NCBI GenBank assembly: GCA_958295665.1
Contig: OY282558.1
Coordinates: 35,733,045 to 35,797,044, forward strand
From: Tipula vernalis
Lineage: Eukaryota; Arthropoda; Insecta; Diptera; Tipulidae
DNA: 64,000 nucleotides
Direction: 5' to 3'
Of the stretch, positions 1 through 11,103 are shown piece by piece; the first letter of the stretch is position 1, and each line of letters begins with the position of its first letter. The notes under the pieces are model-generated. The model searched no databases. It was not told the origin of the DNA and was given only the letters and a program-made list of their open reading frames with translations. Position numbers and translations under genes: made by a program.

Positions 1-238
1 TTCAAAACTTTTTTGTACCGACATATTTCATTATTTTAATAAAATATTTATGAAGACTTGTAAATTTGGATTTTTTTCCCCTATGGGACTATGTTTTTCA
101 AATTAAACTACTAGATAAAAAATATTTTTTGCATTGAAATTCCATAATTTTCCCACTTCTCTTTTTCACATTTACATTACAGCATTACAAAATGTATTAT
201 GAAAGATTGCGCTATAAAAGTTCATTAAATTGTTGCAC

Positions 239-415
239 AATTTTTAGATGAAAATCAAACGATGATCTTGAATTTGACCTTGTGGTCAAATTTCAAGGTC
301 ATTTCAAGGTCAAGTCGTTTTTTTTTAATGGAAATTCTACTTGACCTTGAAATGACTTAGAAATTTGATCTCAAGGTCAAGTTCAAGATCATCATTTGAT
401 TTCCTCCTAAAAATT
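239..415. repeat. Long imperfect hairpin (inverted repeat) rich in TCAAGGTCA
   Basis: Left arm 239-314 and right arm 340-415 are reverse complements with a few mismatches, around a loop of about 25 nt containing a T-run. The arms carry TCAAGGTCA at 293-301, 304-312 and 371-379, its complement at 342-350, and an imperfect copy at 275-283. No ORF lies inside. The shape fits a small foldback or MITE-type element. TCAAGGTCA is the monomer site known for Ftz-F1 and ERR nuclear receptors; any regulatory role here is inference. Confidence 0.75.
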
Positions 416-481
416 TTGAAACTTTTGTATCTACACTTTTTCTGATTTAGGCCTTCGCCTGTAAGTTATTTGAGTGGTTTT

Positions 482-660
482 TTTTAAATGGGGCATACTG
501 TATAGAGAAAGTAATCAGAGTTGTAATTAACAATTTAGTCGCTATAGCCTGACAAGATTGACTGAAAATAAATTTGTCAGAATTCTCATTCAGATTGAAA
601 CTGAAGTTCGCAAAACTCTTGATAACTTCGCTCTTCGTAAAAAATTGTATATTACTATCA
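482..660. repeat. Dispersed repeat, copy 1 (related to 4,287-4,450 and 32,197-32,330)
   Basis: Shared words appear in the same order in the copies: AGAAAGTAATCAG, TCGCTATAGCCTGA, ATTCTCA followed by AGAT(T/C)GAAACTGAA, then CTTCGTAAAAAAT. The 32.2-kb copy is more diverged and keeps GCCTGATGAGAG and CAGATCGAAA. No ORF and no clear terminal repeats were seen. It is probably an old non-autonomous transposon or SINE-like family; the class is not resolved. Confidence 0.55.
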
Positions 661-1422
661 CGACACTGTCACACATCATCACATAGAACAAATCATAATT
701 TTAAATAACTCATTATTTTCCATTTTGCTTCGCTCTTCTCCTATTTCATATTAAATTCCAATAGGATGTGAGTAAATGAGTAAATGAGACAGTATGCACA
801 ATTTATTCAGAGGAGATATTTGTGAATCAGATTCGTTCGTTCTTTATTTAAATCAAATACGAATCTTATAGTTCGAAGAGTTGGTTACGTTCTAATCGAA
901 TTCACAAATAGAAATGAAATATATGAAAGATTTTACTTTTAGTTTTGAGAAAACCTTTTGTTTTATTTCATAGACTGTCCCCTTTTAAGCAATATTTGAA
1001 CGGAGAAATAATCTTTCGCATGCAACCAAATTAAACTGACACTGGCGTCGCTTTTTAGCACCTACTTAGCGTTCCATGTAATAAATATTTCAATGAAATA
1101 AATAAATTAATTTACTATATTGACATAATACAATTTTCCATTCATTTTGAAAGAAAATGTAATGCATATGATACCAAACTGTAATTTGTAACTTGATTTG
1201 ATTTCCTTCCTAAAAATGTCACGCTTCGTCCCTAAGCGAACTATAGCGTTCAAAAATGATTTTTCGACTATAACTTTTGCCACACATTTCATAGCATAAC
1301 CAAATGCGAAATCCAGCCCAGGAAGTATGAACTTTTGGAAACAACCAAAATAATCTATAAAATGACCTTATTTGTGAAGTGACAATCACAGTTCAAAGCA
1401 AGTGGTATCAGATATAATTAAA

Positions 1423-1734
1423 ATGATAATTCCACTCAGACACAGTTCAAGAAATTCAAGAATATTGATAAAACCACTTCTTGCAGTATATACTAGTAGA
1501 GTTGCTGATTATTACAATGCACAATTAAAACGTATTGCTGAAAGACTTATCATTTTTCCTATTTCTGAATTAAAGAAATCAGTTAAATTCAATTATTTTC
1601 AAAGTTCTGGTTTTCCTAAAACGGTCCTTTACATTCAACGATTTTCTACAGCTGCAAAGGTCAAAACAAAATTTCGTTTTGTCTACACTCAAAAAATAAA
1701 CTCAAGTAAAAAATGTGGTAAAAACCCAAACTAA
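1423..1734 (+). other. Weak ORF, possible transposase fragment
   Basis: This is a roughly 103-codon reading frame from an in-frame ATG. It is rich in basic and hydrophobic residues. The stretch around FPISELKK and SGFPKTV is faintly like the region before the first catalytic aspartate in Harbinger-type (DDE_Tnp_4) transposases, but no DDE residue can be placed and no terminal repeats flank it. There is no upstream promoter-like or splice context I can defend. I do not recognise it as a host gene. Chance ORF remains the most likely explanation, and the transposase idea is a guess. Confidence 0.15.
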
Positions 1735-3678
1735 AAGACAAAAGAAGTTACTTGACATTTTCATATGTGTAAAGTGTAATTCGGTTATAGTGTTTTGTCC
1801 TTAAATCCCCCTAAAGTAAGATAGCAGCCGAGCAGCGCAAGTATAGACTCAGATAATAAAATATTTCTCGCAAATCTTGACTAATTGTCGATGTAGATAG
1901 GCGGCGACAATGCGTCAAAAATTGTATTTCCTCTCTTCCTCTAAATGTTTGTGTTCTAAGCTTTTTAATTTGTCAACATGGAACACGGTCCTGTTTTTGA
2001 TAAAGAATTTTAAGATGAAAAATGATTGCTTTAATTTGTAACATTGTTGTTGAAATCAGTATACTCTGATTGGGATTCAGATTGGCTTCCATAATATGTC
2101 TTGATTTAACGATGAAAATCGGGTTATTTGGTCATAAAAATTTGAGTTGAAACATTTTTCTGTTATTGGTAATTATTGACAAACCTTATGGAATTTAAGG
2201 TGGCACAAAACAGAAAGAACAAAGCACCAGGGCACCATTAAGAGGGTAACTTTCTGGAAATATACTATTAACTACGACTTGAATTTATCTATGAAAGGGA
2301 AAGTTTTCAACCCCTTTCAGAGAGAGAAAAACACAAACCAAAGGAAGGAAGCTTTGGCAAAGAAAAGGGCATCAAACAAAACTCGGTCAAATACCTTAAA
2401 AATGATTAAGCACACGATATAGGTCTTCCCCATCTCTGTAAGTTTGCATTGCTCTGTTTCATTTTTTCGGCACACAAACTCAAAAAGGTTTGCAATCCCT
2501 GCTATAGTCAAAATATAAATATATTATAACGATTATACACAAATGTATAGTGCAAAATGGATTATTTTCAATAGTTAAAAATGCTGTCTGTACAGTTGTA
2601 ATCTTAATTGCTCTAAGCATTTTTTTTATTGTACTAAAAATAAATCTTATCACCAAAAGTTTATCTACCAGGTCAATCAATAAGCATCCGATTTATTTTA
2701 TTTTATGTTTTACTACAGGATTTTGTTACGTTCACTAACCGTCACAATTAAATTACAAATAAATAATTTGTGGCATTTATCTAGCCTTCGGTGTAATATA
2801 ACCCTGAAAAATAATAACGAAGCCCTAAGAGTTCAAGGATACACAAACATACACTCAATAAAAACATTTTTTTTTTTGCTTTTATCTATTTCCGATCTAT
2901 TCGATGCCGTGCTTTATATGAAGAATTACGAATTTCCCATACAAAATATCCTCTATAGTTTTTCGTCCTTTTTGACTTTCGTATAGCTACATTGTTGTTT
3001 TCTTTTGTGCGTCGTATCTGTGAAGAACTAAGAATTTTTTTTGCCTTAAACGGAATCAACACAAGTTTTGATTATAAACAATTTGGATTTTTGATGATTG
3101 GTTTGAATGGACTACCTATATATAATTTGATGCTATTGATTATGTTTTCGTGTATATATTTTGCTTCATCATTTTTTTTTATTTTTATTGTATGTTTCGT
3201 TCTCTTCACGCTTTAAGTTGAAATGAATTATGGGAACGAAAATGATTGGTTTGTTTCAAAATAATAACAATTATGCATATGTACGTTGTTAAAAGAATTT
3301 TAAAGTATTTGGTTAGTTATATTTAAAGCAATTAGAGATTATGTTAATATATACAAAAAATACGATATGGTCCGTTTCTTGTTAGATTAAGGGCGCGGTT
3401 CTCCTAGATGACGGAATTCCGGCACTGATAGTCCAGAAGCAAGATAGAATGAACAGGTTCATTAATATCTGTCGTGCGCTACAGCATTCTATTCATCCGA
3501 GACCGAGACGTCTTATGAACATTTATTTTGGAAAAATAAAACAACAACGGAAGCTAATGGTTATTACAGTAGAATCGCAATAACTTTATTTTCTTACTAT
3601 CTTCACAAACAAAACTATTTTTGGTGATTTCTCACTTCCCTAAAGTGGTTTTTGTTTGGATTTTAAAAATTTTACACT

Positions 3679-3816
3679 GCATTCACAATAAAAAAACTTT
3701 TTACTTTTGACTTGGATGTGGATTTCCAATAAAACGAGCAAAAATTTTTGTTTGGTAAGTTGAAAATTCATACAAGCTTGTAAGTAAAAAGTAAACAGTT
3801 TCTTTATTGTGAATGC
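3679..3816. mobile_element. Small MITE with about 32-bp terminal inverted repeats
   Basis: The left end GCATTCACAATAAA followed by AACTTTTTACTTTT is matched at the right by AAAAGTAAACAG and TTTATTGTGAATGC in inverted orientation. Total length is about 138 bp with no coding content. No convincing target-site duplication was found, so the superfamily is unassigned. Confidence 0.6.
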
Positions 3817-4181
3817 TCTATTATTTTGTTTAGAGATAATGAAGCAAATAAAAAAATCGTCATTTGGTTTTCGTATTTGTAATGTTTTGTGGTAACGTTT
3901 GATGTGTGAACAGAAAAAAATCAGAGCACTTAAAATTATCTGAAGGTACTCTTCGTATCTGGCCGTTTTGTTTGTAATTTTGGATTGAAATTAGTATGTA
4001 TTTGAAATCTTTGCTTCGTGAGGAATTTTTATCATATTAGACATTAGTTAGTTGGATTTTATTAAATTATTTAAAGTAAAAAAGAACAAAAGAATTTAAG
4101 CCATTTATTTGTTACAGGATCATTTTTTTAAAGTCATAGTCAAAGTCATCGTTTATGAATTTGTAGAATTTATATTTTAAA

Positions 4182-4284
4182 ATAGAAAACAAACGGGTAG
4201 TTAAGTATTAGCGAATTATACGCAAACACACATATTAAACTCGCGTATAATTCGCTAATACTTAACTACACGTTTGTTTTCTAT
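4182..4284. repeat. Near-perfect 42-bp hairpin
   Basis: Left arm 4182-4223 (ending TTAGCGAATTATACGC) is the reverse complement of right arm 4243-4284 (starting GCGTATAATTCGCTAA) apart from a small mismatch near the GGGTAG/CTACAC position. The loop is about 19 nt. It lies directly before the dispersed repeat at 4,287 and has no coding content. It could be a miniature foldback element or a recent inverted duplication. Confidence 0.8.
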
Positions 4285-4286
4285 AT

Positions 4287-4450
4287 ATAGAAAGTAATCA
4301 GTGTAATAAATAAGTGTAATTAGCATTTTCAGTCGCTATAGCCTGATGAGATTACTGGTAAAAAAATTAAATTTTTCGTTATTCTCACTTAGATCGAAAC
4401 TGAAACTAGCAAAATTTTCTCGATAATTTCTCCCTTCGTAAAAAATAATT
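4287..4450. repeat. Dispersed repeat, copy 2
   Basis: Matches 482-660 in order and orientation: AGAAAGTAATCAG, TCGCTATAGCCTGA, TTATTCTCACTTAGATCGAA, CTTCGTAAAAAAT. Divergence is substantial, so the family is old. No coding capacity. Confidence 0.6.
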
Positions 4451-6200
4451 ATTTGGTTTAAGTACCATTCAAAACTTAACATTTCAAAAATAAAATATTT
4501 CAGTTTTTAGTAATTTGAAGTGAAAATTAGAAAAATTAAATTTTTCTTATCTGAAACATAGAAGGCCATATTTGAAAATCGGTGGAAATTTCCCCATTCC
4601 AAATAATTAATTGCGAATTGACAAATTAGCCATTGTGTTCCGATATATGTATGTACCAGCAGCGTTCGAGCATTTTCAAAATATTGTGTTAGGCTCACAT
4701 CGAAAAGTCCACATATAGAATAAATCGTATATAAAAAACACGTATTTTCCAAAATGCTTTACATTTTCCTAGCATCTTTGCCCAAATAGGTTCAAACCTA
4801 AGCGGCTTTGCGACAATCCCGACTTTAACATGAGAATTAAGTCCCTGCTTTTTAATTTTCACCTGAAATTATGTGAATAACATATTTTGGCTTGTGCTCA
4901 ATTTTTTTTTTTTGAGTTGGTCTCAGGTTACCGTAAAAAAACATCTTTGAGCGTGAAATAAAAAAAAAAAAACAAATTTTAAAGAATTTGGATATTACTT
5001 TAAATTCTCAAATTTATAGAAATCCTGAAGGGGTTTGGAGAAAATAAAAATCTGTAAAAAATTTGTTATGTTTAATAACCTGTTTCTTGTGAGGATTAAA
5101 GTGGGGGAGATTTTTTCGGTGAACAAATTTCGTGTGCTCTTTCTTCATTTTTTTTTTTTGGCTTAGAGCCCGAAATCGACCCTTTACTCTATCTTTACTG
5201 AGATTTTTCGAATAACACTTGAAACATATTGATGAAAGTTACAGGTTGGTCAGCTCAACAAACGAGTTTACACAGAATCTGGACAGCGGACTGACAAGAA
5301 TCTTTCTTAAGCAATGTTTTATATTCTATTCAGGCTCCCTGAGAACCGCGAGAGAGCTAGGGTCATGAAATAAGAACAATGTACAAGATCATCACATACA
5401 AGAACTTATTTGTTATGCGATAATTCTAACTATTAATCCGCCTTTAAAAGCGGTTGAACCAGTGCACTTTTATAAACATTTATATCCAAATTAGTTCAAA
5501 AGTGATAATGAAAAGTGACAAAACCCTTCGAAGACAATTGAGTTAAATTCCCTTTATCATATTATTTAGGTTTTCTGATAACGAAAAATAAATCAAGTAC
5601 CTATCTTTACGAACCTGCTGAATTTATTTATGTGCGCCTTATAAAATGTGGTCGAGCCTAAGTAAAAAACAGTTTATTACAATATTTTCTGACAAACTTC
5701 GAAAAGAGCCTTCACCTGATTTTCATTTGAAGTTTCAGGAGTTGGTTCAGGAGTTATTATTACACTCCGACGCATAATAAATTATAGTAGGACAAGCTTA
5801 TATTTCTACAAGGCAAGAATAAAGATTAAAACAACATTTTATAAATTTTAATGCTGAGTTGGATTTTATGTGCCTTCACAATATGCAGACAGTTCTAAGA
5901 GCCTATAAAACCCAATGTACACCAGTTCGTTTGCCTGCCCTCAACAAACAAATGTGATTGGCATTACGAGATGAGAGCGAGACATAAAGATATAAAGCTA
6001 TAAAGAACATTCCTTACTTTAAATCAAACAAATCCAAATTGTTCTGTTTATTTTGGTATTGCTCCCAGACGTTTTTGATCATCCAAATGATGATCTAAAA
6101 ATTAGTTTGGCTATTAAAATGTAGGTGAACAATAATTTTGTATTAAGTGGTTGGTACTGTATATAGTATTAAAATGAAAAATAAAATTAAATACCGAATT

Positions 6201-6291
6201 CTGCCTGTTCAAATGAATTTTGTATTCTTTTTTCATTGGTAGAGGAAAGAAACGACAAAGAGATGAATACAATACGCGTATGAACAGGCAG
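6201..6291. repeat. Short inverted repeat (CTGCCTGTTCA ... TGAACAGGCAG)
   Basis: The perfect 11-bp ends continue into a partly matching TTGTATTC/GAATACAA segment. The whole is 91 bp. It may be a decayed MITE; there is no coding content. Confidence 0.45.
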
Positions 6292-6508
6292 ATTGAAAAC
6301 GAAACGAGATAGAAAATTGGCATTTGGTGTTTGCTGGTTTTACGCATTTTCGTGTCGTTCCATGGGACCTCGTCTGATCTGCCCTGGATCAGAGCAAACG
6401 TCACGAAATGCAGCTAATATGAGAGAAAAGTAGAAAATAATTTTTGAAATCTTACGATATTTTTGCAACTTTAACTCCTTCGGGTAAATTCGAAATATTA
6501 TTGAAAGG

Positions 6509-6520
6509 AACATAAATGAG
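6509..6520. repeat. Target-site duplication of the LOA-like LINE, 5' copy
   Basis: AACATAAATGAG here matches 10828-10839 exactly. The first three bases of the 3' copy are ambiguous because the tandem tail also ends in AAC, so the certain part is ATAAATGAG. Confidence 0.9.
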
Positions 6521-7047
6521 GCGCAAAGCTTGCGGCAGTTAGTCGGGAGGAAATTCCCAGCACGCCGAGGGCACGTGTCTGGCTGCCATCCAAACCGGCT
6601 AGCCCTGACGAGGCTTTGGAAATCATTCAGGCTAGTAACCCGAGTCTTCCGACCGGAAATTGGAAGATCGTCAAGCAGGAGGAGGCGAAGGGGGGCTCGA
6701 AATTATCAATTATGGTAATAAATAGGGAGTCCCTTGCCCCCCTTCACAAAACGAAGGGAGTAATTGACTTCGGTTTCGGGTCAATTACTCTCAACGTTTA
6801 TAAAAAGGATGGGGCGGAAGCGCGTACGGGAGGCCAACCGGAGGATGGTGGCAACCCGCCCCGGCCTGAAGGGGGTACCAGCAGCATGGGGGGAGAAGCT
6901 GAGGGTATAGGGGATAGTGAAGCCGGCGACCTCGGTCGGGCAAGGCCTCCCTTGCACATAAGCAAAGGAGCTGGTGTACCGATGGAGGAGGATGTCGGCA
7001 GCCCGGCCAGACGGGGGGCACTGACAAGTCCTCTACAGAGGGTATGA
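6521..7047 (+). pseudogene. ORF1 C-terminal part of the LOA-like LINE (DUF4780-like)
   Basis: The open frame runs in from the truncated 5' end of the element; the ATG at 6616 is internal, because the frame continues upstream with VWLPSKPASPDEALEIIQ. It contains NPSLPTGNWKIV and a later hydrophobic core (SLAPL, IDFGFGSITLNVY), a pattern I associate with the DUF4780 domain of dipteran LINE ORF1 proteins. The C-terminal third is low complexity, rich in Gly, Glu, Pro and Arg. ORF1 products are nucleic-acid-binding chaperones of the retrotransposon RNA. The frame closes with TGA about 100 bp before ORF2. It lacks the expected N-terminal and central regions, so it cannot make a functional ORF1p. 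Confidence 0.7.
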
Positions 7048-7097
7048 GGGGTGGCGAGAGGGGCGGATTCGGCGCATCCCAAAATACCGAGAAATAA

Positions 7098-7119
7098 TAT
7101 TCCTGCGGTAGCAGGAATA
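7098..7119 (+). other. Inter-ORF hairpin
   Basis: ATTCCTGC and GCAGGAAT pair around a GGTA loop, in the 97-nt spacer between the ORF1 stop and the ORF2 ATG. Possible roles in translation reinitiation are inference. Confidence 0.5.
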
Positions 7120-7144
7120 TACCATAGAGATAGGTAGAGGTGAA

Positions 7145-10100
7145 ATGGTTATGATTAAGATAACACAAATTAACCTTCACCATTCTAAGGCTGCTTCGGC
7201 AGCTCTACTCCTCAGGCTGACTAGTTCGGGTGAGGATGTGATACTAATCCAAGAACCTTGGATTAACAACAACAGGATCTGTGGCCTCAGAACCAAGGGG
7301 TATAAAATTATATCCTCTAGTAAGTCTGGGAAGATCAGATCTTGTATTCTTGGGAAAAATAATATTAATCTTTTCCTTCTCTCTCAATACAGCAATGGTG
7401 ACACTACTGCAGTTAGCCTGGAAGTAGGCACTTGTAGATTCTGGCTACTTTCAGCCTACATGGACCGGGAGAAGGAGGTTCCTCCGGATAACCTGGAGGA
7501 GCTGATCCGTAAAGCGGAACAATCAAAGGTAGGTGTGGTACTGGGAGTTGATGCTAATGCGCATCACACTATCTGGGGAAGCACAGACATTAATGAAAGG
7601 GGTGGGTCGCTTTTTGATTTTTTGATGAGTACTAACCTTTCAGTGTGTAATATTGGGCGGGAACCCACATTTATTACTAGTAACAGGCAGGAGGTTCTAG
7701 ACGTGACCGTTGCCTCAAATAATATTCTTCATATGGTTAAAAATTAGAGGGTGGATAAGGAACACTCCTTTTCTGATCATCGATATTTAACCTATAGCCT
7801 CGATATTCACCCTGCTACCCGGGAAGCCTTCAGGAACCCTAGAAGGACCAACTGGAGGAAATATGGGGAATTATTGGAGGAAATGTTGCCGACGAGGGCT
7901 ATGGAGCCCCCGACGACCGTTAGGGAGCTGGGGGACATGGTGGCTAGCGTTACTAGCGCATGCAACCGATCCTTTCGCGCTGCCTGTCCACTGGCTAAGC
8001 CTAGGGGTAGGCAAAAACCGGTATGGTGGTCCAGGGAACTGGGAACCTATCGTAAGGCTTGTAGGACAGCCTTTAATAGAGCCAAAAATACAAGGTAGGC
8101 TCAGGATTGGGACTCCTATAAGGAGAAACTCGGAATTTATAAGAAAGAATTAAGAAAGGCACAAAGGAGGTCTTGGAGAATCTTCTGTGATAATATGGAA
8201 GAGGTATCCGAAACCTCCCGCCTTAGGAAGATTCTTTCCAAAAGTACATCTAGTCCCAGTTTTTTGATAAAACCGGACGGATCTTGGACAGCTTCTAGTG
8301 GAGAATCTCTGGAGCTTCTCTTCGAGACACACTTCCCAGGGAGCTTTGAAGACCTGTTGGTGCGTAGCAATCATCAGGAATCACTGTCAGTAACCACAGA
8401 GGATATCGTAACCAGGAAACGGATCCTATGGGCACTGAGGGGTTTTAAACCATTTAAATCGGCTGGTCCGGATCAAATTATACCGGCGGAACTTCAAAAC
8501 AACTCAGTAATTATTCTTCCCTACCTGGAAGCTATATTCAAAGGGTGTTTGAAGCTGCGCTATATTCCTAGGTACTGGACGGAGGTCAATGTGGTGTTCA
8601 TACCGAAAGCGGGGAAAAGCTCATATGTCTATCCTAAGGACCTAAGACCAATAACTCTATCATCCTTTCTTTTGAGAACCTTGGAAAGGCTGCTGGATGT
8701 ATACATCAGAGATAAAATAGGTGCCTTGAAGTGGGCATCGTCTCAGCATGCGTACACAAAGGGTTGATCTGTGGACACTGCTCTGCACGCCTTGGTGTCT
8801 ATGATTGAGAAATCGATTAATTCGAAGGAATTCTCTTTGGTGGCCTTCCTGGATATAGAAGGCGCCTTTAATAATGTGAAAGCGGAGGCAATCAAGGAGG
8901 GATTGTCATTTTTGGAGGTGGACGTTCCTCTGATAGGGTTAATCAATTATATGCTGGGAAGCAGGATTGTTAGCTCGAAGTTGGGGGACTCCACCATCAA
9001 GAGGCAAGTAACTAGGGGAACTCCGCAGGGGGGGTTCTGTCCCCTCTTCTCTGGAACATAGTGGTAAACGGGTTACTACTTGAATTGGAGAGAGAGGGTA
9101 TTGAAGTTATCGCGTACGCAGATGACGTAGCTTTAGCTGTTACCGGGAAATTCCTGGGCACGATTGTAGACGTAATGCAGAATGCGCTTACCATCGTTAC
9201 GAAATAGGCTGGCAAATGTGGACTTGGTATTAACCCGTCCAAGACAGAGCTGGTACTCTTTACTAAGAAATACAAAATCCCGGTTGTTGCCCCTCCTACC
9301 ATAAATGGCACGAGACTTGCTTTTACTGATAGAGCTAGATATCTGGGCATTATCTTGGACAGTAAGCTTAGTTGGAAGCCCAACATGTTGGAGAGAATAA
9401 ACAAAGCTACTATTGCTTTGTACTCCTGTAGGAACGCCATTGGTCATAGATGGGGTCTGAAGCCGGAGCTGGTACACTGGCTCTACACCGCTGTAGTGAG
9501 ACCTGTACTCATGTACGGAGTAGGTGTTTGGTGGCCAGCTCTGGACAAGGTAACTTACAAAAGTAAGATTGAGAGAGTGCAAAGAACGGCCTGTATGCTT
9601 GTTAGCGGGGCATTGAGGTCGACACCGACAAGTGCCTTAGAGGTTATGTTGCACCTTCTTCCGGTCGACATTTTTGGCAAACAGATGGCGGCAAATACGG
9701 CTGTACGACTTGCATCCGTCTCTCAGTGGAGATGTCTTAGTATAGGACACTCTACTATTGTCAGATCATTGAAGGATGAGCTGGCGAATCTTGACTACAT
9801 TAAACCTACTATACGCTTCGAGAAGCGATTTCGGACCTCCTTCCCTTCAAGGGAATCCTGGAGGGATAGACCGTTATCGGAAACCGAATCGTTGCAATTC
9901 TTCACAGATGGCTCCAAGCTAGACGGCAAAGTAGGAGCTGGAGTATTCTGTGACAAATTAAATGTAAATATTTCTATTCGTCTCCCTGATTACTGCAGCG
10001 TGTACCAAGCTGAAGTCCTAGCGATTGAGGAGGTCATGACGTGGTTGAAGCATAATGTGTTATCCTCAGACGATATCACAATCTATGTGGACAGTCAAGC

Positions 10101-10734
10101 GGCGATCCGGTCGTTAGAATCGGTGTCTTTGGCGTCACGGGTGGCGTTGAGTTGTCACTCATCTCTAAATGAGATGGGGGAGCATTTCAATATCCAGGTA
10201 GTCTGGGTCCCAGGTCACTCGGGCGTCATGGGGAACTGCAGGGCAGATGAACTTGCTAGGCATGGTACGACTCTCCAGCTGCAACCAGAAAGAGCAAGTC
10301 TAAGGAGGCCTATTACAGCGCTGAGACAAGCACTTGGGAAGCAGGCGCTATCCTTAGCGGGGGAAAGGTGGTCTAACACCCTCACCTGTAGAGTTGTAAG
10401 ACAAGTTTGGCCAAAGCTGGACTTGGGGCGCACTAGATCATTAATATCCCTACGCAGACGTGAATTAAGAACGGTCGTAGGAATTCTCACGGGACACTGC
10501 CTTTTTGGAGAACATGCAAGAAGGCTGGGTCTGGAGGCTAATGACTTCTGCAGAAGCTGCTTGGACGAAGAGGAGGAAGAGACGTTGGTCCACTTCCTTT
10601 GCTCGTGTCCAGCATTGGCTTTCAGAAGGCACAAACACTTAGGTAAGTTCAGGATGGACTGCCTCTCGGATCTCGAAAACATTAAAGTGCGGGACGTCTT
10701 ACGCTACATAAGTAGCTCGAAATGGTTTCAATAG
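7145..10734 (+). pseudogene. ORF2 of the LOA-like LINE: endonuclease-RT-RNase H, four stops and one frameshift
   Basis: ORF2 proteins nick the target DNA and reverse-transcribe the element RNA from the nick. The apurinic-type endonuclease shows QINLHHSKAAS, IQEPW, GVDANAHHTIWGS and SDHR (7145 to about 7790). The RT follows, with LRPITLSSFLLRTLERL, FLDIEGAFNN, GTPQGG and YADD at 9115-9126. RNase H has FTDGSKLDG, AEVLAIEE, YVDSQAA and WVPGHSGVMGN (about 9.9-10.26 kb). A terminal CRSC...HFLCSC motif resembles the usual CCHC knuckle. In-frame stops lie at 7745 (TAG), 8096 (TAG), 8765 (TGA, replacing Arg in the usual GRS motif) and 9205 (TAG). A one-base loss in a G-run near 9032 (seven G where the frame needs eight) shifts the frame. 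The last 459 codons are open. All domains are present, so this copy died after insertion. Confidence 0.9.
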
Positions 10735-10806
10735 GGGTAAAATGGGATACATCCTGTGGTATCACAATGGACCGTCACCGGTCTAAGTGTGCGTAAGCAG
10801 CCACTC

Positions 10807-10830
10807 CAACCTAACCTAACCTAACCTAAC
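10807..10830 (+). repeat. (CCTAA)4 tandem tail of the LINE
   Basis: Four CCTAA units at 10810-10829 form the 3' terminus just before the target duplication. CCTAA is the complement of TTAGG, the common insect telomere unit, which Diptera have lost as a telomere repeat. Here it is most simply the LINE's own 3' tandem tail. Confidence 0.85.
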
Positions 10831-11103
10831 ATAAATGAGAACACTTGATCAAGTTAAGAATTTCAGGTAAATTTAAAAATTCTCACTGTCACAAATCCGT
10901 AAGAATGGAATAATTAAATTAAAATTCGATTTTTGTACGTTTAGCTTCAGTTCATTATTTCTCATTATAATTTTCAAAATATTAACTTCATAAAATTAAT
11001 TAGAAACCTAACATAACTTTGAAAACCAAAAAGGTTCTGAGAGTTTAAATTTAAACCTGAATAAAAAATACCAAAAAAATATTTTCACCTTCTTTTATAA
11101 AAG

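Larger units (their letters stand above)
416..3678. other. Unassigned AT-rich DNA
   Basis: About 3.2 kb with no recognised gene. It contains a dispersed repeat at 482-660 and one weak ORF near 1.4-1.7 kb, both listed separately. The short ORFs between 2.3 and 3.2 kb are hydrophobic, low-complexity translations of AT-rich DNA and resemble no family I know. A GC-richer patch near 3,390-3,520 was examined and not identified. Confidence 0.6.
3817..6508. other. Unassigned AT-rich DNA
   Basis: About 2.7 kb without a recognisable gene. It contains a near-perfect hairpin (4,182-4,284), a dispersed repeat copy (4,287-4,450) and a short inverted repeat (6,201-6,291). The ORFs at 4.5-4.75 kb and 6.1-6.4 kb on the minus strand show no family motif. 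Confidence 0.6.
6521..10830 (+). mobile_element. LOA-like non-LTR retrotransposon, 5'-truncated, inactive
   Basis: A GC-richer 4.3-kb insert flanked by a 12-bp target-site duplication AACATAAATGAG (6509-6520 and 10828-10839). It carries the C-terminal part of ORF1, then ORF2 with endonuclease, reverse transcriptase, RNase H and a terminal Cys/His motif, and ends in a short tandem (CCTAA) tail instead of poly(A). Endonuclease, RT and RNase H in this order are known for the I/LOA group; the N-terminal NLHHSKAA motif suits the R1/LOA type. The left boundary lies inside ORF1, so the copy is 5'-truncated, as is usual for target-primed insertion. Confidence 0.9.

Noticed and set aside
5150..5420. 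GC-richer stretch as an exon
   Set aside because: No frame above 60 codons and no recognisable protein similarity on either strand.
6791..7183. Two minus-strand frames of 94 and 130 codons
   Set aside because: Shadows of the GC-rich LINE ORF1 on the opposite strand.
10807..10830. CCTAA repeats as an interstitial telomere
   Set aside because: Only four units, lying between LINE sequence and a matching target duplication; the LINE tail explains them.
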